Source of the DNA: an uncultured Bacteroidia bacterium
Lineage (GTDB): Bacteria; Bacteroidota; Bacteroidia; Bacteroidales; F082
Assembly: GCA_902786745.1 (NCBI GenBank)
Contig: CADADR010000005.1
Location: 123,740-187,739 of the forward strand
Reading direction: 5' to 3'
Length of the DNA stretch: 64,000 bases
Each line of letters begins with the position of its first letter. The stretch's first letter is position 1. The position numbers were made by a program, and so were the translations under genes. This document shows, one piece after another, positions 34,940 through 45,949 of this stretch. The notes below the pieces were generated by a model. The model made no database searches. It was not told where the DNA came from and saw only the letters and a program-made list of their open reading frames with translations.

Positions 34940-35767
34940 ATGGACAACCAACTTATCTTAGCCGCCAACCAAAGCCGCGAAATCATTGAGTATGACGATG
35001 ACGCTCACCTGTCATCCGAGCCAAAGGTCTCCGAAATCATCCTCAATGAGAATTCAAGCCTTGAGTTGTATGTGTTGCAGAATGTTAGCAACGAGGCCTC
35101 CATCCAAAGGGGGTTCAAGGTCAAACAGTTGGCTGACAGCCGACTGAAGATCGTGGTCATCACCTTCAACGGCGGCGATGTGCGAAATACCTATCATGTC
35201 GACTTGGATGGTGAAGGTGCCGATACGCAGGTGCATGGTTTGTATCTCATTGACAAGACCCAGCATGTGGAAAACTTCCTGAAGGTGAACCACAACGTGC
35301 CGCATTGCACCAGCAACGAGAAGTTCAAAGGCGTCATCGACGACTCGGCCTCGGCGGTGTTCAACGGCCATGTGTATGTGGCCAAAGATGCCCAAAAGAC
35401 CGATGCCCACCAGAACAACAGCAACATCCTCTTGACTTCAACTGCTAAGGTCAATAGCCAACCCTTCCTTGAGATCTATGCCGATGACGTGAAGTGCTCG
35501 CACGGCACGTCCACGGGCCAACTCGACCAAGAGGCTATGTTCTACATGCGCCAGCGTGGCATCAGTAAGGCCAATGCAAGAATCCTGTTGATGTATGCCT
35601 TTGCCGCTGAAGTGAGCAACCATATCGGTAACGAGATGCTGCACGAACACATCGACGACATGATTAAGCGTCGACTGCGTGGTGAATTGTCGAGTTGCGA
35701 GAACTGTGTCCTGCGTTGCAGCCACCCGAAAGATTACAATTTTGAAATTGATTATTCTAAAATCTAA
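34940..35767 (+). CDS. sufD: Fe-S cluster assembly protein SufD, short form
   Basis: 275 residues from ATG at 34940 (a TTG three codons... two codons earlier is possible but overlaps sufC). The C-terminal beta-helix core is clear: SSASAVFNGHVYVAKDAQKTDAHQ (ends shown), LEIYADDVKCSHGTSTGQLDQEAMFYMRQRG region with the conserved CSHG, and a terminal CENCVLRCSHP. Typical SufD is about 430-450 residues, so the N-terminal helical region of roughly 150 residues is missing. The start is close to the sufC stop, so no longer start exists. Confidence 0.88.
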   Translation: MDNQLILAANQSREIIEYDDDAHLSSEPKVSEIILNENSSLELYVLQNVSNEASIQRGFKVKQLADSRLKIVVITFNGGDVRNTYHVDLDGEGADTQVHGLYLIDKTQHVENFLKVNHNVPHCTSNEKFKGVIDDSASAVFNGHVYVAKDAQKTDAHQNNSNILLTSTAKVNSQPFLEIYADDVKCSHGTSTGQLDQEAMFYMRQRGISKANARILLMYAFAAEVSNHIGNEMLHEHIDDMIKRRLRGELSSCENCVLRCSHPKDYNFEIDYSKI

Positions 35768-35770
35768 CTG

Positions 35771-35798
35771 GTAGAGACGTAGCGCGCTACGTCTCTAC
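35771..35798. repeat. 28-bp perfect palindrome between sufD and sufS
   Basis: The left arm GTAGAGACGTAGCG is followed directly by its complement CGCTACGTCTCTAC, with no loop. It lies 3 bases after the sufD stop and 12 before the sufS ATG. A run of T does not follow, so it is not a standard terminator. Confidence 0.9.
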
Positions 35799-35810
35799 AA
35801 ACGCAATAAA

Positions 35811-37073
<1,263 letters not shown>

Positions 37074-37601
37074 TTAGTTCTGCTCAGCTTCCGCCTTATC
37101 TTTTGATTCCGTTGTTGTTTCCCCTTCGGACTCTGATGGTTTTTCTTCTTCTACCGTCACCATCTGTAGCTTGCCGTCTTTCAGCTTGATTTTCTTCTTC
37201 ACTCGTATGGGTGCGATGATGAGTACCAATAGCACTTCAAGCGCGTACTTCATCCATGGGACGAAACCCGTTGTGAAGTACTGGAACACGATAAGCAAAA
37301 TGGAGAAAAAAACAAAGAGTGCTTTCCCATACACCTTTTTCCTGAAAACTTGTATGAGGCTAAACACCAACACGGCCGAAAGCGCAAGCTGGGCAATTTG
37401 AATCCAGAGTTCTCTGGTTCCTTGCCCAGCATCGTTTTCGTTAAAATAGTATGAGTCAATAAAATAACGGACATAAACAAGGGTGAAGATTTCATATATA
37501 AGTAACAACCCATAATAGGTGATGGCAAAGCTTGCCGCCAACTTCATGGCAGTAGTGAGTTGTGGTTTTAAATTGAATATCTTACCCTCGTTTTGTTCCA
37601 T
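37074..37601 (-). CDS. small membrane protein, function unknown
   Basis: 175 residues, not recognised. Four hydrophobic segments at about 20-48, 68-88, 93-110 and 115-132, then a basic stretch (IRVKKKIKLKDGK) and an acidic Glu/Ser/Thr-rich tail. It starts 2 bases after the neighbouring membrane-protein gene and ends directly against the sufS stop (TGA then TTA). Last gene of the hisS-hutH transcript. Confidence 0.65.
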   Translation of the reverse strand: MEQNEGKIFNLKPQLTTAMKLAASFAITYYGLLLIYEIFTLVYVRYFIDSYYFNENDAGQGTRELWIQIAQLALSAVLVFSLIQVFRKKVYGKALFVFFSILLIVFQYFTTGFVPWMKYALEVLLVLIIAPIRVKKKIKLKDGKLQMVTVEEEKPSESEGETTTESKDKAEAEQN

Positions 37602-37603
37602 GG

Positions 37604-38101
37604 TCAGTCTTGGTTTTGCGTATGGCGTGACATCTCCATCCTTTTGAAGTAGAGGAAATACACGACAATGAACATTACGGTGAGTATGAGATCGTAGACG
37701 AAGGGGGAGGGTTTCTGCAGCGGATAAACAAAGACCGATGCGTTGATGAGCATTAGGATCTGTGATATGGCATAAACATGAAGTCCCCGTTTGTTACCTT
37801 TCCACATCTTGATGACACCAATCAAAGAGCCAATAAACAACACCAGGAGAATCAGGTAATAGTTTGGGTTGATCTGTGACATCGCCGACATGCTGTCGGT
37901 CATGGCATTGGTGAATTCCTCTCCAAAGGCGGAGAAAGGTTCCATCATCTCGTCAAATTGGCCATTGCCCATCATCTCCGCCATACGCGGTGTGGTGAAA
38001 TACAATACTATTGACCTGAGGATATTCCAGCAGGCGTTGATGAACGACAGGACCAAAAGGATGGTCATGCCCGTGGGACGCTTTTTATCTAGCTCATTCA
38101 T
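37604..38101 (-). CDS. small membrane protein, function unknown
   Basis: 165 residues, not recognised. Hydrophobic segments at about 12-36, 82-98, 107-125 and 134-151, with a Met- and Glu-rich loop (MAEMMGNGQFDEMMEPF) between the first and second. Its start overlaps the end of hutH by eight bases (ATGAATGA), implying coupled translation. The next gene has a similar layout, and the two may form a complex. Confidence 0.65.
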   Translation of the reverse strand: MNELDKKRPTGMTILLVLSFINACWNILRSIVLYFTTPRMAEMMGNGQFDEMMEPFSAFGEEFTNAMTDSMSAMSQINPNYYLILLVLFIGSLIGVIKMWKGNKRGLHVYAISQILMLINASVFVYPLQKPSPFVYDLILTVMFIVVYFLYFKRMEMSRHTQNQD

Positions 38102-39605
38102 TTTTCAGTATGTCAAAACTCAACGGGTAATCTTTCACGAACTGCACGCTCTTGGCAATCTCGGTGTACATCACCTTGTCGATGCGCACGAACTCCACCT
38201 GCTTGCGGTATTCGGCGACAAACTTCTCGATGATGGGCGATGACTTCAGCGGACGGCGGAACTCAAGGGCCTGCGTGGCGTTGAACAATTCAATAGCTAA
38301 CACACGCTCCAGGTTTTCGGCGACGCGTAAGGCCTTGGTAGCGGCGTTGGCACCCATGCTGACGTGGTCTTCCTGACCTTGCGACGACTCAATGCTGTCG
38401 ACCGAAGCAGGCGTGCAGAGCTGTTTGCTCTGGCTGACGATGCTGGCGGCGGCATATTGTGGGATCATAAAGCCGCTGTTGAGGCCGGGCTCGGCGACGA
38501 GGAACGACGGCAAGTCGCGCTTGCCACCGATCAATTGATAGATACGGCGCTCGCTGATGTTGCCCAACTCGGCTAAGGCGATGGCTAAGAAGTCCAAGGT
38601 GATGGCGAGAGGCTGGCCGTGGAAGTTGCCGGCACTGATGACCAGGTCTTCGTCGGGGAAGATGGTCGGGTTGTCAGTGACGGCGTTGATTTCCTCGCTG
38701 AATACGGAGGCCACATAGTCAATGGCATCCTTCGAGGCACCATGTACCTGCGGCATGCAACGGAAGGAGTAGGGGTCTTGGACGTGTTTCTTCTCCCTGA
38801 CGATCAGCTCGCTGCCTTTGGTGAACTCGCGCACACGCTTGGCGGTGACGATTTGTCCGTTGTGGTGACGAATCTTATGCACTTGGTCGAAGAACGGTTC
38901 GATACGGCCATCGAAGGCTTCCAATGAAACGGTGCCGATGAGGTCGGCCAGATAGCTGAGACGGAAGGCCTTCAGTAGCACATAGGTGCCATAGCTGCTC
39001 ATGAACTGCGTGCCGTTGAGCAGTGCCAGACCTTCTTTCGACTGCAAGGTGATGGGCTTCCAACCGAATTTCTTGAGGACTTTTTCGGCAGGTACGATCT
39101 TGCCTTCATAATGCACCTCGCCCAGACCGAGCAGAGGCAGCATGAGGTTGGCCAAAGGAGCCAAGTCGCCAGAGGCACCGAGTGAGCCTTGGTTGTATAC
39201 CACGGGCAGTACGTCGTTGTTGAAGAAGTCGATGAGACGTTGGACGGTCGCCACCTGTACGCCGCTGTTGCCGTAGCTGAGGCTCTGCACCTTCAACAGG
39301 AGCATGAGACGGATGATCTCTTCGGGCACCATCTCGCCAGTGCCGCAGGCGTGCGACATGACGAGGTTTTTCTGCAGGGTGCTCAGGTCTTCCTTTGAGA
39401 TGCTGTGGTCGCAGAGGGAGCCGAAGCCGGTGGTCACACCGTAGATGGGCTTCTCAGGGTTCTCCATCTTCTTGTCGAGGTAGTCGCGGCATTTTTGGAT
39501 ACGCTTGATAGCGTCGGCGCTGAGCTCGAGCTTGTAACCATTGGTTAGTATTTCGTTTACCTGTTTGAAGGTCAATTCCTTGGATGAGATTTTATGGGTT
39601 TTCAT
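38094..39605 (-). CDS. hutH: histidine ammonia-lyase
   Basis: 503 residues. The MIO prosthetic group forms from Ala144-Ser145-Gly146 in NQGSLGASGDLAPL. The selectivity pair Ser84-His85 (LVMSHACGTG) is that of histidine rather than tyrosine or phenylalanine lyases. YGVTTGFGSL near residue 55 is typical. The enzyme converts histidine to urocanate. No hutU, hutI or ftcD lies in the window. The gene is 5 bases after hisS, so histidine charging and histidine breakdown share a transcript. Confidence 0.93.
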   Translation of the reverse strand: MKTHKISSKELTFKQVNEILTNGYKLELSADAIKRIQKCRDYLDKKMENPEKPIYGVTTGFGSLCDHSISKEDLSTLQKNLVMSHACGTGEMVPEEIIRLMLLLKVQSLSYGNSGVQVATVQRLIDFFNNDVLPVVYNQGSLGASGDLAPLANLMLPLLGLGEVHYEGKIVPAEKVLKKFGWKPITLQSKEGLALLNGTQFMSSYGTYVLLKAFRLSYLADLIGTVSLEAFDGRIEPFFDQVHKIRHHNGQIVTAKRVREFTKGSELIVREKKHVQDPYSFRCMPQVHGASKDAIDYVASVFSEEINAVTDNPTIFPDEDLVISAGNFHGQPLAITLDFLAIALAELGNISERRIYQLIGGKRDLPSFLVAEPGLNSGFMIPQYAAASIVSQSKQLCTPASVDSIESSQGQEDHVSMGANAATKALRVAENLERVLAIELFNATQALEFRRPLKSSPIIEKFVAEYRKQVEFVRIDKVMYTEIAKSVQFVKDYPLSFDILKNE

Positions 39606-39610
39606 ATCGA

Positions 39611-40969
39611 TTATTTTATGATTGTTTCAACTAATTTATTGGCATCTACCACCGTTTGCGATCCTTCTTTCATGAATTTGACGGTGAATTTCTGCTCGGC
39701 CACTTCGCTCTCGCCTGCGATAACGACAATCGGGATGGCGCGTTGGTTGGCATATTTCATCTGTTTCTGGATCTTGGCGGCCTCAGGATAGATCTCGGCG
39801 TTGATGCCGTGTTTGCGTACCTGGTTGAGGTATTTCAGACAATATTTTTCCTCGTTTTTGCCGAAGTTGAGGAAGATGACCTTGGTGCTTTCCGACATCG
39901 TTTCAGGAAAGAGGTTGAGGCCTTCCAACACGTCGTAGATGCGGTCGGCACCGAAGCTGATACCTACGCCGGAGACGTTGGGCAGACCGAAGATGCCTGT
40001 GAGGTTGTCGTAGCGACCGCCACCCGAGATGCTGCCGATGGCAAAGTCCTTGGCTTTTACCTCAAAGATGGCGCCGGTATAGTAGTTAAGACCACGGGCG
40101 AGGGTGAGGTCGAGTTCGGTGTCGATGCCGAGTTCCATATTCTCGATGTAGTCGAACAAGGTCTCAAGTTCTTCGATGCCCTTTTGGCCGACTTCGTTAT
40201 CCAACAAAGGCTTCAGTTGGGCCAGCTTTTCGCGTGTGTTTCCTTTCATGAAAAGGATGGGCTGCAACTTGTCGATGGCGGTTTGTTCCAAACCCTTCTC
40301 GGCCAGCTCCGCGTTGACGGCGTCGATGCCGATTTTATCCAGTTTGTCAATGGCTACGGTAATGTCGACCAAGGCATCCGACTTGCCGATGTATTCGGCG
40401 ATGCCAGCCAGCACCTTACGGTTGTTGATCTTCAGCGTGACGTTGATCTTCAAGGCATGGAACACCTCGTCGACGATTTGCACCAGTTCGGCTTCGTTCA
40501 GCAAGGAGTCGCTGCCGATGATGTCGACGTCGCACTGGTAGAACTCGCGGTAACGACCTTTCTGCGGACGGTCGGCACGCCAAACAGGCTGAATCTGGTA
40601 GCGCTTGAAGGGGAAGGCGATCTGCTCGCGATACATGGTGACGAAACGTGCAAAGGGCACGGTCAGGTCGTAACGCAGGCCTTTCTCGCTGATCTTGCTA
40701 GCTAGCTTCAATGACTCTAACGGTTCTCCGTTTTGTTCCACAGCGCTCATGAAATCGCCCGAGTTGAGTACACGGAAGAGGAGTTTGTCGCCCTCGTCGC
40801 CGTATTTGCCCAATAGGGTACTCAGGTTCTCCATCGAAGGTGTCTCGATAGGTTGGAAGCCAAAGCGTTTGAAAACCGATTTGATAGTGTCAAAGATATA
40901 ATTGCGGCGCACCATGACTTCGGGCAAGAAGTCGCGTGTGCCTTTGGGAATGCTGGGTTTTTGTGCCAT
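39611..40969 (-). CDS. hisS: histidyl-tRNA synthetase
   Basis: 452 residues, class II synthetase. Motif 2 region is [18 protein letters not shown] and [14 protein letters not shown]; motif 3 region is [13 protein letters not shown]. The histidine-A region reads [15 protein letters not shown]. The C-terminal anticodon-binding domain ([19 protein letters not shown]) is present. Full length. It has its own promoter at 40986-40993 and leads a four-gene set with hutH and two membrane proteins. Confidence 0.96.
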   Translation of the reverse strand: MAQKPSIPKGTRDFLPEVMVRRNYIFDTIKSVFKRFGFQPIETPSMENLSTLLGKYGDEGDKLLFRVLNSGDFMSAVEQNGEPLESLKLASKISEKGLRYDLTVPFARFVTMYREQIAFPFKRYQIQPVWRADRPQKGRYREFYQCDVDIIGSDSLLNEAELVQIVDEVFHALKINVTLKINNRKVLAGIAEYIGKSDALVDITVAIDKLDKIGIDAVNAELAEKGLEQTAIDKLQPILFMKGNTREKLAQLKPLLDNEVGQKGIEELETLFDYIENMELGIDTELDLTLARGLNYYTGAIFEVKAKDFAIGSISGGGRYDNLTGIFGLPNVSGVGISFGADRIYDVLEGLNLFPETMSESTKVIFLNFGKNEEKYCLKYLNQVRKHGINAEIYPEAAKIQKQMKYANQRAIPIVVIAGESEVAEQKFTVKFMKEGSQTVVDANKLVETIIK

Positions 40970-40985
40970 TCTTGAAAAATTTTTG

Positions 40986-40993
40986 CAAAAGTA
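40986..40993 (-). promoter_or_regulatory. -7 box of the hisS-hutH promoter
   Basis: TACTTTTG on the minus strand, 16 bases before the hisS ATG at 40969 and within the gap behind the beta-CASP gene. Confidence 0.6.
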
Positions 40994-40997
40994 CGAA

Positions 40998-42410
40998 TTA
41001 TTTCAATTCAAACTCTTCGCCAGCCTCGGGGATGACGATATTATCCCATCCTTCTTTGCGTAGCATGCGTTTGTAGTACTTCTGGGCTTCTGGGTCACCG
41101 TGGACGATGAAGGTCTTCTTCACCTTGCTTGGGTCTTGGCAACTCAGATAGTCAATCATCTCCTTGTAGTCGCCGTGACCGCTGAAGGCGTCAATTTCGT
41201 AGATCTCGGCGTTGACAGCATGCTCCAAGCCGAAGATGGAGACAGTGGCAGGCGTGGGCTTTTCCAGCAGTTTGGCACCCAAGGTGGTGGGGGCGCAATA
41301 GCCAATGGCGAGGATGCTGTTGTTGGGATTCTCGATGCTGTTGGCGATATGGTGCTTCACACGTCCGGCTTCCATCATGCCCGATGCCGAGATGACGATG
41401 CAAGGCTCTTTGCGGGCATTCAAGGCTTTCGATTGGTTGATGTCGCGCACGAAGGTCAAGCTGTTGAAGCCGAAAGGGTCGGGATCATATTCGATGACAT
41501 CTTTCACATCTTCATTGAAGAGGTCGACGTGCATACGGAAGATCTCGGTGGCGTTGACGGCCAAGGGGCTGTCGACGAATACTGGAATCTTTTCGGGGAG
41601 TTTGCCTTCGTTGTAGAAGTTGTTCATCAGATACACGATCTCTTGGGTGCGGCTGACGGCAAACGAAGGGATGATAAGCTTGCCACGTTTCTCCACGCAG
41701 GTGTGGTAGATGATTTCCAGCAGTTGTTGTTCGGCGTTGGTGCGGTCGCCATGCAGACGGTTACCATAGGTGGCCTCGGTGATCAGGTAGTCGCAGTGTG
41801 GGAATGGCTCGGGTGAGCGCAGCAGGTAGTTGTATTCGCGTCCGATGTCGCCCGTATATCCGATGCGGGTCATCTTGCCACCTTCGTCGATTTCGATGAT
41901 GGCGCAACCGCTGCCAAGCAGGTGACCGGTGTTGTTGAACTTCACCTTGATGTTGTTGTCGATATTGAAGTAGCGGTTGTAGGCCACACTGACGAATAGT
42001 TCCATGCTGGCACGCGCATCCTTCTCCGTGTAAATGGGTTGTAAGGCAGGAAGCCCTTGCTTGCGGCGTTTCTTGTTGAACCACTCCATATCGTTTTCTT
42101 GGATGAAGCCGCTGTCGGGGAGCATGATGCTACACAAGTCTTGCGTGGCATCGGTGCAGATGACTTGTCCGCGGAATCCAAGTTTATAGAAATACGGAAT
42201 AAGACCGCAGTGGTCGATATGGGCGTGAGTGAGGATGATGGCGTCGATTTCTTTAGGGTCGACCATGATGTTGCGGTTGGCGGCGTCGGTTTCGAGGCCT
42301 TTACCTTGGAACATGCCGCAGTCCAAGAGGATCTTCTTGCCATGGTCGGTGGTGATGAGGTGCTTGCTGCCCGTCACTTCCTGGGCCGCACCGATGAATT
42401 TGATTTTCAT
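40998..42410 (-). CDS. beta-CASP metallo-beta-lactamase-fold RNA exonuclease-like protein
   Basis: 470 residues. The metallo-beta-lactamase motif HAHIDHCG, a downstream [11 protein letters not shown] and GYTGDIG, the beta-CASP region, and RMM-type [18 protein letters not shown], ending with [21 protein letters not shown] and [10 protein letters not shown]. This is the CPSF-73/YSH1-like group, likely zinc-dependent RNA processing in the cytosol. The RNA target is not known. Monocistronic, with a promoter at 42434-42441. Confidence 0.88.
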   Translation of the reverse strand: MKIKFIGAAQEVTGSKHLITTDHGKKILLDCGMFQGKGLETDAANRNIMVDPKEIDAIILTHAHIDHCGLIPYFYKLGFRGQVICTDATQDLCSIMLPDSGFIQENDMEWFNKKRRKQGLPALQPIYTEKDARASMELFVSVAYNRYFNIDNNIKVKFNNTGHLLGSGCAIIEIDEGGKMTRIGYTGDIGREYNYLLRSPEPFPHCDYLITEATYGNRLHGDRTNAEQQLLEIIYHTCVEKRGKLIIPSFAVSRTQEIVYLMNNFYNEGKLPEKIPVFVDSPLAVNATEIFRMHVDLFNEDVKDVIEYDPDPFGFNSLTFVRDINQSKALNARKEPCIVISASGMMEAGRVKHHIANSIENPNNSILAIGYCAPTTLGAKLLEKPTPATVSIFGLEHAVNAEIYEIDAFSGHGDYKEMIDYLSCQDPSKVKKTFIVHGDPEAQKYYKRMLRKEGWDNIVIPEAGEEFELK

Positions 42411-42433
42411 AGGCTGAATTCAAAAATTTGCTC

Positions 42434-42441
42434 CAAAAATA
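42434..42441 (-). promoter_or_regulatory. -7 box of the beta-CASP gene promoter
   Basis: TATTTTTG on the minus strand, 23 bases before the ATG at 42410. It lies next to the terminator of the upstream C25 gene. Confidence 0.55.
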
Positions 42442-42443
42442 GC

Positions 42444-42480
42444 AAAAAAAAGTGAGGTGGCAATAAAATGTCACCTCACT
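42444..42480 (-). terminator. intrinsic terminator of the C25 peptidase gene
   Basis: AGTGAGGTG (42451-42459) and CACCTCACT (42472-42480) form a perfect 9-bp stem. On the minus strand it is followed by seven T. Confidence 0.9.
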
Positions 42481-42512
42481 TAGGGATTTTTTATAAACCT
42501 TGAAAAGCAGGC

Positions 42513-45500
42513 TTATTCCACCACAATCTTTCTCACAGCCTGTCCGCCTTCAGCCTCAATGTGCATCATATAGATGCCCTTGGCCATCTGCGAAAGGTCG
42601 ATACGGACTTGGTCGCCTTCGACATCAGCGTTGTAAACCATATGCCCGTAGGCGTTCACGATGCGGACATGGCTCAGGCCTTCGCCCTCGATGGTGAATT
42701 CGCCCTTGGTCGGGTTGGGATAGACTTTGGTTTCAATGCTGTTTTCGCCGACGCCTTCGGTGTAGATGAAGTTGGCGTCTAAGTTGCGGCTGCTAGTGAT
42801 GATGAAGGTGTAATTCATTTCTTCAGAGACGACCTCGCCGTTTTCAGTCCAGTTCTCGAAGGCCCAGTCTTCGTTGCGGACAATGGTCAAGGTGACCTCG
42901 TCACCATAGTTGTAGGTGCCTTCGCCTGTCACGGTGCCGGCTTCTGATGGGTTCACTGAAACCTTAACCTCAAAGGTCTGCAGCGCGAAGTTGGCGGTGA
43001 GATTGACGTTGTTGGTGACGGTGAAGGTGTAAGTCGCTTCTTCGGAAACAGAGAACAAGCCTTGCACCCAATTGACGAAGTCGTAACCTTCGTTGGCCGT
43101 GGCAGTGACGGTGCAGGTCTCGCCGTAGTTGAAGGTGCCTCCGCCTGCGACGGTGCCGCCCTCGGTCGGGTTGGCAGTCACATTGACGGTGAAGGTCTGC
43201 AATTGGAAATGAGCCACATAAGCTGCCGATTCGGTTACGGTGAAGGTGTAAGTAGCATTGGTGCTGACTTGTGAGCCGTTCTTGGTCCAGTTCACGAAGG
43301 TGTAGCCTGCGGCAGGAGTGGCGCTCAGCGTGCAGCTGTTTCCATAATTGAAGGTGCCGCCACCAGTGACGTTACCACCATTGACAGGATCAGCCGTAGC
43401 AGTGATGGTGTATTGCTGCGGGGTGAAGTTGGCCACTAAGGTGCGGTTGCCATTCACGGTGAAGGTGTAGTTGGTTTGTGTGGAAACCACATTGCCATTT
43501 TCCGTCCAGTTGGCGAAAGCGTAACCTGTGTTGGCCGTCGCAGTGACGGTGCAGGATTGTCCTTGTTGATACGTGCCACCGCCAGCAACGCTTCCGCCAT
43601 TGCTCGGGTTGGCCGACACGGTGATGTTGAAGTTCTGCGGCTGGGCTTGGAAGTTGGCCACCAGAGTGCGGTTGCCCGTGACGGTGAAAGTGTAGTTTCT
43701 GTTGGTCGAGACCACATTGCCGTTCTCAGTCCAGTTGGTGAAAGAGTAGCCTGCATTGGGTGTTGCTGTCACTGTGCACGACTGACCTTGGTTGTAGGTG
43801 CCACCACCAGTGACAGAGCCGCCGATGGTCGGGTTGGCCGAAACGTTAACGGTGTATTGTTGCGTACCGCCTCCAGTGATTTGGATGGTGGCGATATAGG
43901 TGATCTTGTTGTAGCCGAACACGGTCAACGTGGCGGTGCCCGTCGTTCCAGGAGCGGTGAAGGTGATGTTACAGGTGCCATTGTTGATGGTGGCCGAGCC
44001 CATGATTTCGTTGTTGCGGGTCAGGGTGGCCAAGGCGCCGTTGCCGTTAGTGGCATTGACGGTGAACGAGGTAGCGCTAGTGCTCATGGAGGAGGCGTGG
44101 GTCACGTTCATATTGGCGGGCGTCATGTTACGCACGGTAAGCGTCGGGTCGCCGAAGAGGAGCCAGAACTGATAGGTGGCCAAACCTTGACCGTTCGAGT
44201 TGTATTGGTCAAGAATCTTCATGTTGCCGTCGGTCGAAATGCCGCCGAGGGTACGCTTGATGCTTCTGTGTTCCGTGAGGACGTTGTTCATCTCATCCTG
44301 ACCGTACATGGGAGGCTGCCAAGGTTGTGAGATGTAGCTGAACATACCGCCGATGGCTCCGGTAGGTGCACCAGTGCTGTTGTTGGTGGCACGCATCCAA
44401 GCCTCAGCGAAGCAGGGTTGCGAATAGTCAAGTTGTCCGTTGTTGCAAGCCACCGACCAGATGAAAGGCAACTTATTGTCGTTGGTCAGTGCGTTAACGT
44501 GCGAATTGGTATAGCTGAATACGCCCCAACTTGTCGGTGAACCGTGGTTGCAGTAGTTGATGATGCTTACACCTTCGTTGATGTGCTGGCTGATGATGGC
44601 CGCGCTCGACGAAACACCTTGTACGTTCTGGTAGTCACGATGGATGCTGGTGTAATTGTAGTGCAACAGCGTGTCTCTAATGTAGTCGATGTGTTGGTAG
44701 TCGGCCTCGCCGAAGTGACCACTGCCTGCACCTTCGTTCTTTGAAACACCTTGTCCAATCGAGAGCCAGGTGTCGGCGGCGGTGATGTCTCTTTCGTAGT
44801 GGATCACCTTGTCAACCTGAGTGGTGACATGGTCGGCGTTCTCGGCGGAGAAACGACCTACGATGACATCGTTGTAGTAGTCATTACCGACTAATTGTCC
44901 GAAAAATTGGTCAGTACGGCCAGAGTAGCCTCCAGCAGCGGTAAAGTAACTCTGCACTTGAGCGTTGTCGCCCACGAGCAGGATGTGGCTGATGTTGGGG
45001 TTGCTGTTGTATTGGCTTTGGATGTAGTTTTTAACGGCATCGCTAGTGAAGCCTGAAACCGAGGTGCCGACCATCGTGACGGGTCTGCCGATCTGTTTCT
45101 TCCAGTTGACAAAAGGTTGCATGGCATCCATGAAAGCGTCGTGGCAGATGATGAGCAATTCACCTGTCTCGTCGACGGCGTTGTATTTGCTCAAGCCTTC
45201 GCTATAGTTGATGAAGTGGTTTTGGTACAAGGCGCCAAATTCGGGATCCATCCTCACCTCAGAGGAACGGCGGCTGAGGGTGTTTTCGCCGAGTTGGCCG
45301 TCGCTGTACATCTCAACGGTCATGTTGTAATACACGCGCAAAGTGTGTGTGACAGGATTGTAGGCGAAGGGATAGAATACCATGTTCTGTCCACGGAAGT
45401 CACGCAGGATGTAAGGATCATATAAACCTACATTCTGAGCAGGGAAGAAGGCGTCTGTCGAATAGGCTTCACCATAGGTGTAAGGCACGTCATTGGGATT

Positions 45501-45881
45501 GATGGTGCGTGGAAAATCGCCTTTTGATGGCGCGACCTCCATTTGGAAGTCGGTGTATTGAGCATCAATGAGGCGGATGCTGTAATGCTGTTGGTCGCCG
45601 ATGATGGCCGGAACGGCAATCATGGGGAGGTTAGGCTCGCCTGCGGCAGCGGTGCTGACCGTTCTAGGAACCGAGATGATGTTGGCTTCACCACGGGGAG
45701 TGGTCACCTCAAAGGTGTAGAAGCCCGGGACTTGCATGTTGACGGTGATTTGGTTCTCCGAAGAGGCAACCAAAGTCGTCTGGATGGTGCTCGGGGCATC
45801 GCTCTTGATGGCGACCCACTGCTGACCGAAGGTCACTACGGTAAGCATGACGAGCAGGGCGGTTAGGATATGTTTTCTCAT
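42513..45881 (-). CDS. secreted gingipain-type C25 cysteine peptidase with five InlB-B-like repeats and T9SS domain
   Basis: 1122 residues. Signal peptide to about 20 (ALLVMLTVVTFGQ). A propeptide region reaches to about 235. The C25 catalytic domain follows, with His446 (INYCNHGSPTSWG) and Cys479 (WSVACNNGQLD). An immunoglobulin-like segment occupies about 590-672. Five repeats of 72-73 residues span about 675-1040, each with GGGTxNxGxxCTVTAT and YxFxNWTENG. The end, from about 1045, is a type A T9SS sorting domain (VYPNPTKGEFTIEG). Surface-exposed proteolysis is expected. The repeats resemble divergent InlB B-repeats, which often lie in surface stalks. Confidence 0.93.
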   Translation of the reverse strand: MRKHILTALLVMLTVVTFGQQWVAIKSDAPSTIQTTLVASSENQITVNMQVPGFYTFEVTTPRGEANIISVPRTVSTAAAGEPNLPMIAVPAIIGDQQHYSIRLIDAQYTDFQMEVAPSKGDFPRTINPNDVPYTYGEAYSTDAFFPAQNVGLYDPYILRDFRGQNMVFYPFAYNPVTHTLRVYYNMTVEMYSDGQLGENTLSRRSSEVRMDPEFGALYQNHFINYSEGLSKYNAVDETGELLIICHDAFMDAMQPFVNWKKQIGRPVTMVGTSVSGFTSDAVKNYIQSQYNSNPNISHILLVGDNAQVQSYFTAAGGYSGRTDQFFGQLVGNDYYNDVIVGRFSAENADHVTTQVDKVIHYERDITAADTWLSIGQGVSKNEGAGSGHFGEADYQHIDYIRDTLLHYNYTSIHRDYQNVQGVSSSAAIISQHINEGVSIINYCNHGSPTSWGVFSYTNSHVNALTNDNKLPFIWSVACNNGQLDYSQPCFAEAWMRATNNSTGAPTGAIGGMFSYISQPWQPPMYGQDEMNNVLTEHRSIKRTLGGISTDGNMKILDQYNSNGQGLATYQFWLLFGDPTLTVRNMTPANMNVTHASSMSTSATSFTVNATNGNGALATLTRNNEIMGSATINNGTCNITFTAPGTTGTATLTVFGYNKITYIATIQITGGGTQQYTVNVSANPTIGGSVTGGGTYNQGQSCTVTATPNAGYSFTNWTENGNVVSTNRNYTFTVTGNRTLVANFQAQPQNFNITVSANPSNGGSVAGGGTYQQGQSCTVTATANTGYAFANWTENGNVVSTQTNYTFTVNGNRTLVANFTPQQYTITATADPVNGGNVTGGGTFNYGNSCTLSATPAAGYTFVNWTKNGSQVSTNATYTFTVTESAAYVAHFQLQTFTVNVTANPTEGGTVAGGGTFNYGETCTVTATANEGYDFVNWVQGLFSVSEEATYTFTVTNNVNLTANFALQTFEVKVSVNPSEAGTVTGEGTYNYGDEVTLTIVRNEDWAFENWTENGEVVSEEMNYTFIITSSRNLDANFIYTEGVGENSIETKVYPNPTKGEFTIEGEGLSHVRIVNAYGHMVYNADVEGDQVRIDLSQMAKGIYMMHIEAEGGQAVRKIVVE

Positions 45882-45920
45882 AGTAAAATGAATGTTGTTT
45901 TTGAGTAGGTTTTAAAAGGG

Positions 45921-45928
45921 CAAAAATA
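45921..45928 (-). promoter_or_regulatory. -7 box of the C25 peptidase promoter
   Basis: TATTTTTG on the minus strand, 39 bases before the ATG at 45881. Confidence 0.6.
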
Positions 45929-45949
45929 GTGATTTTTTCGGAACGGCTA

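Noticed and set aside
43000..43870. DNA tandem repeat array as a mobile element within the C25 gene
   Set aside because: The repetition is of protein domains with diverged codons, typical of InlB-like repeats, not of a DNA element.
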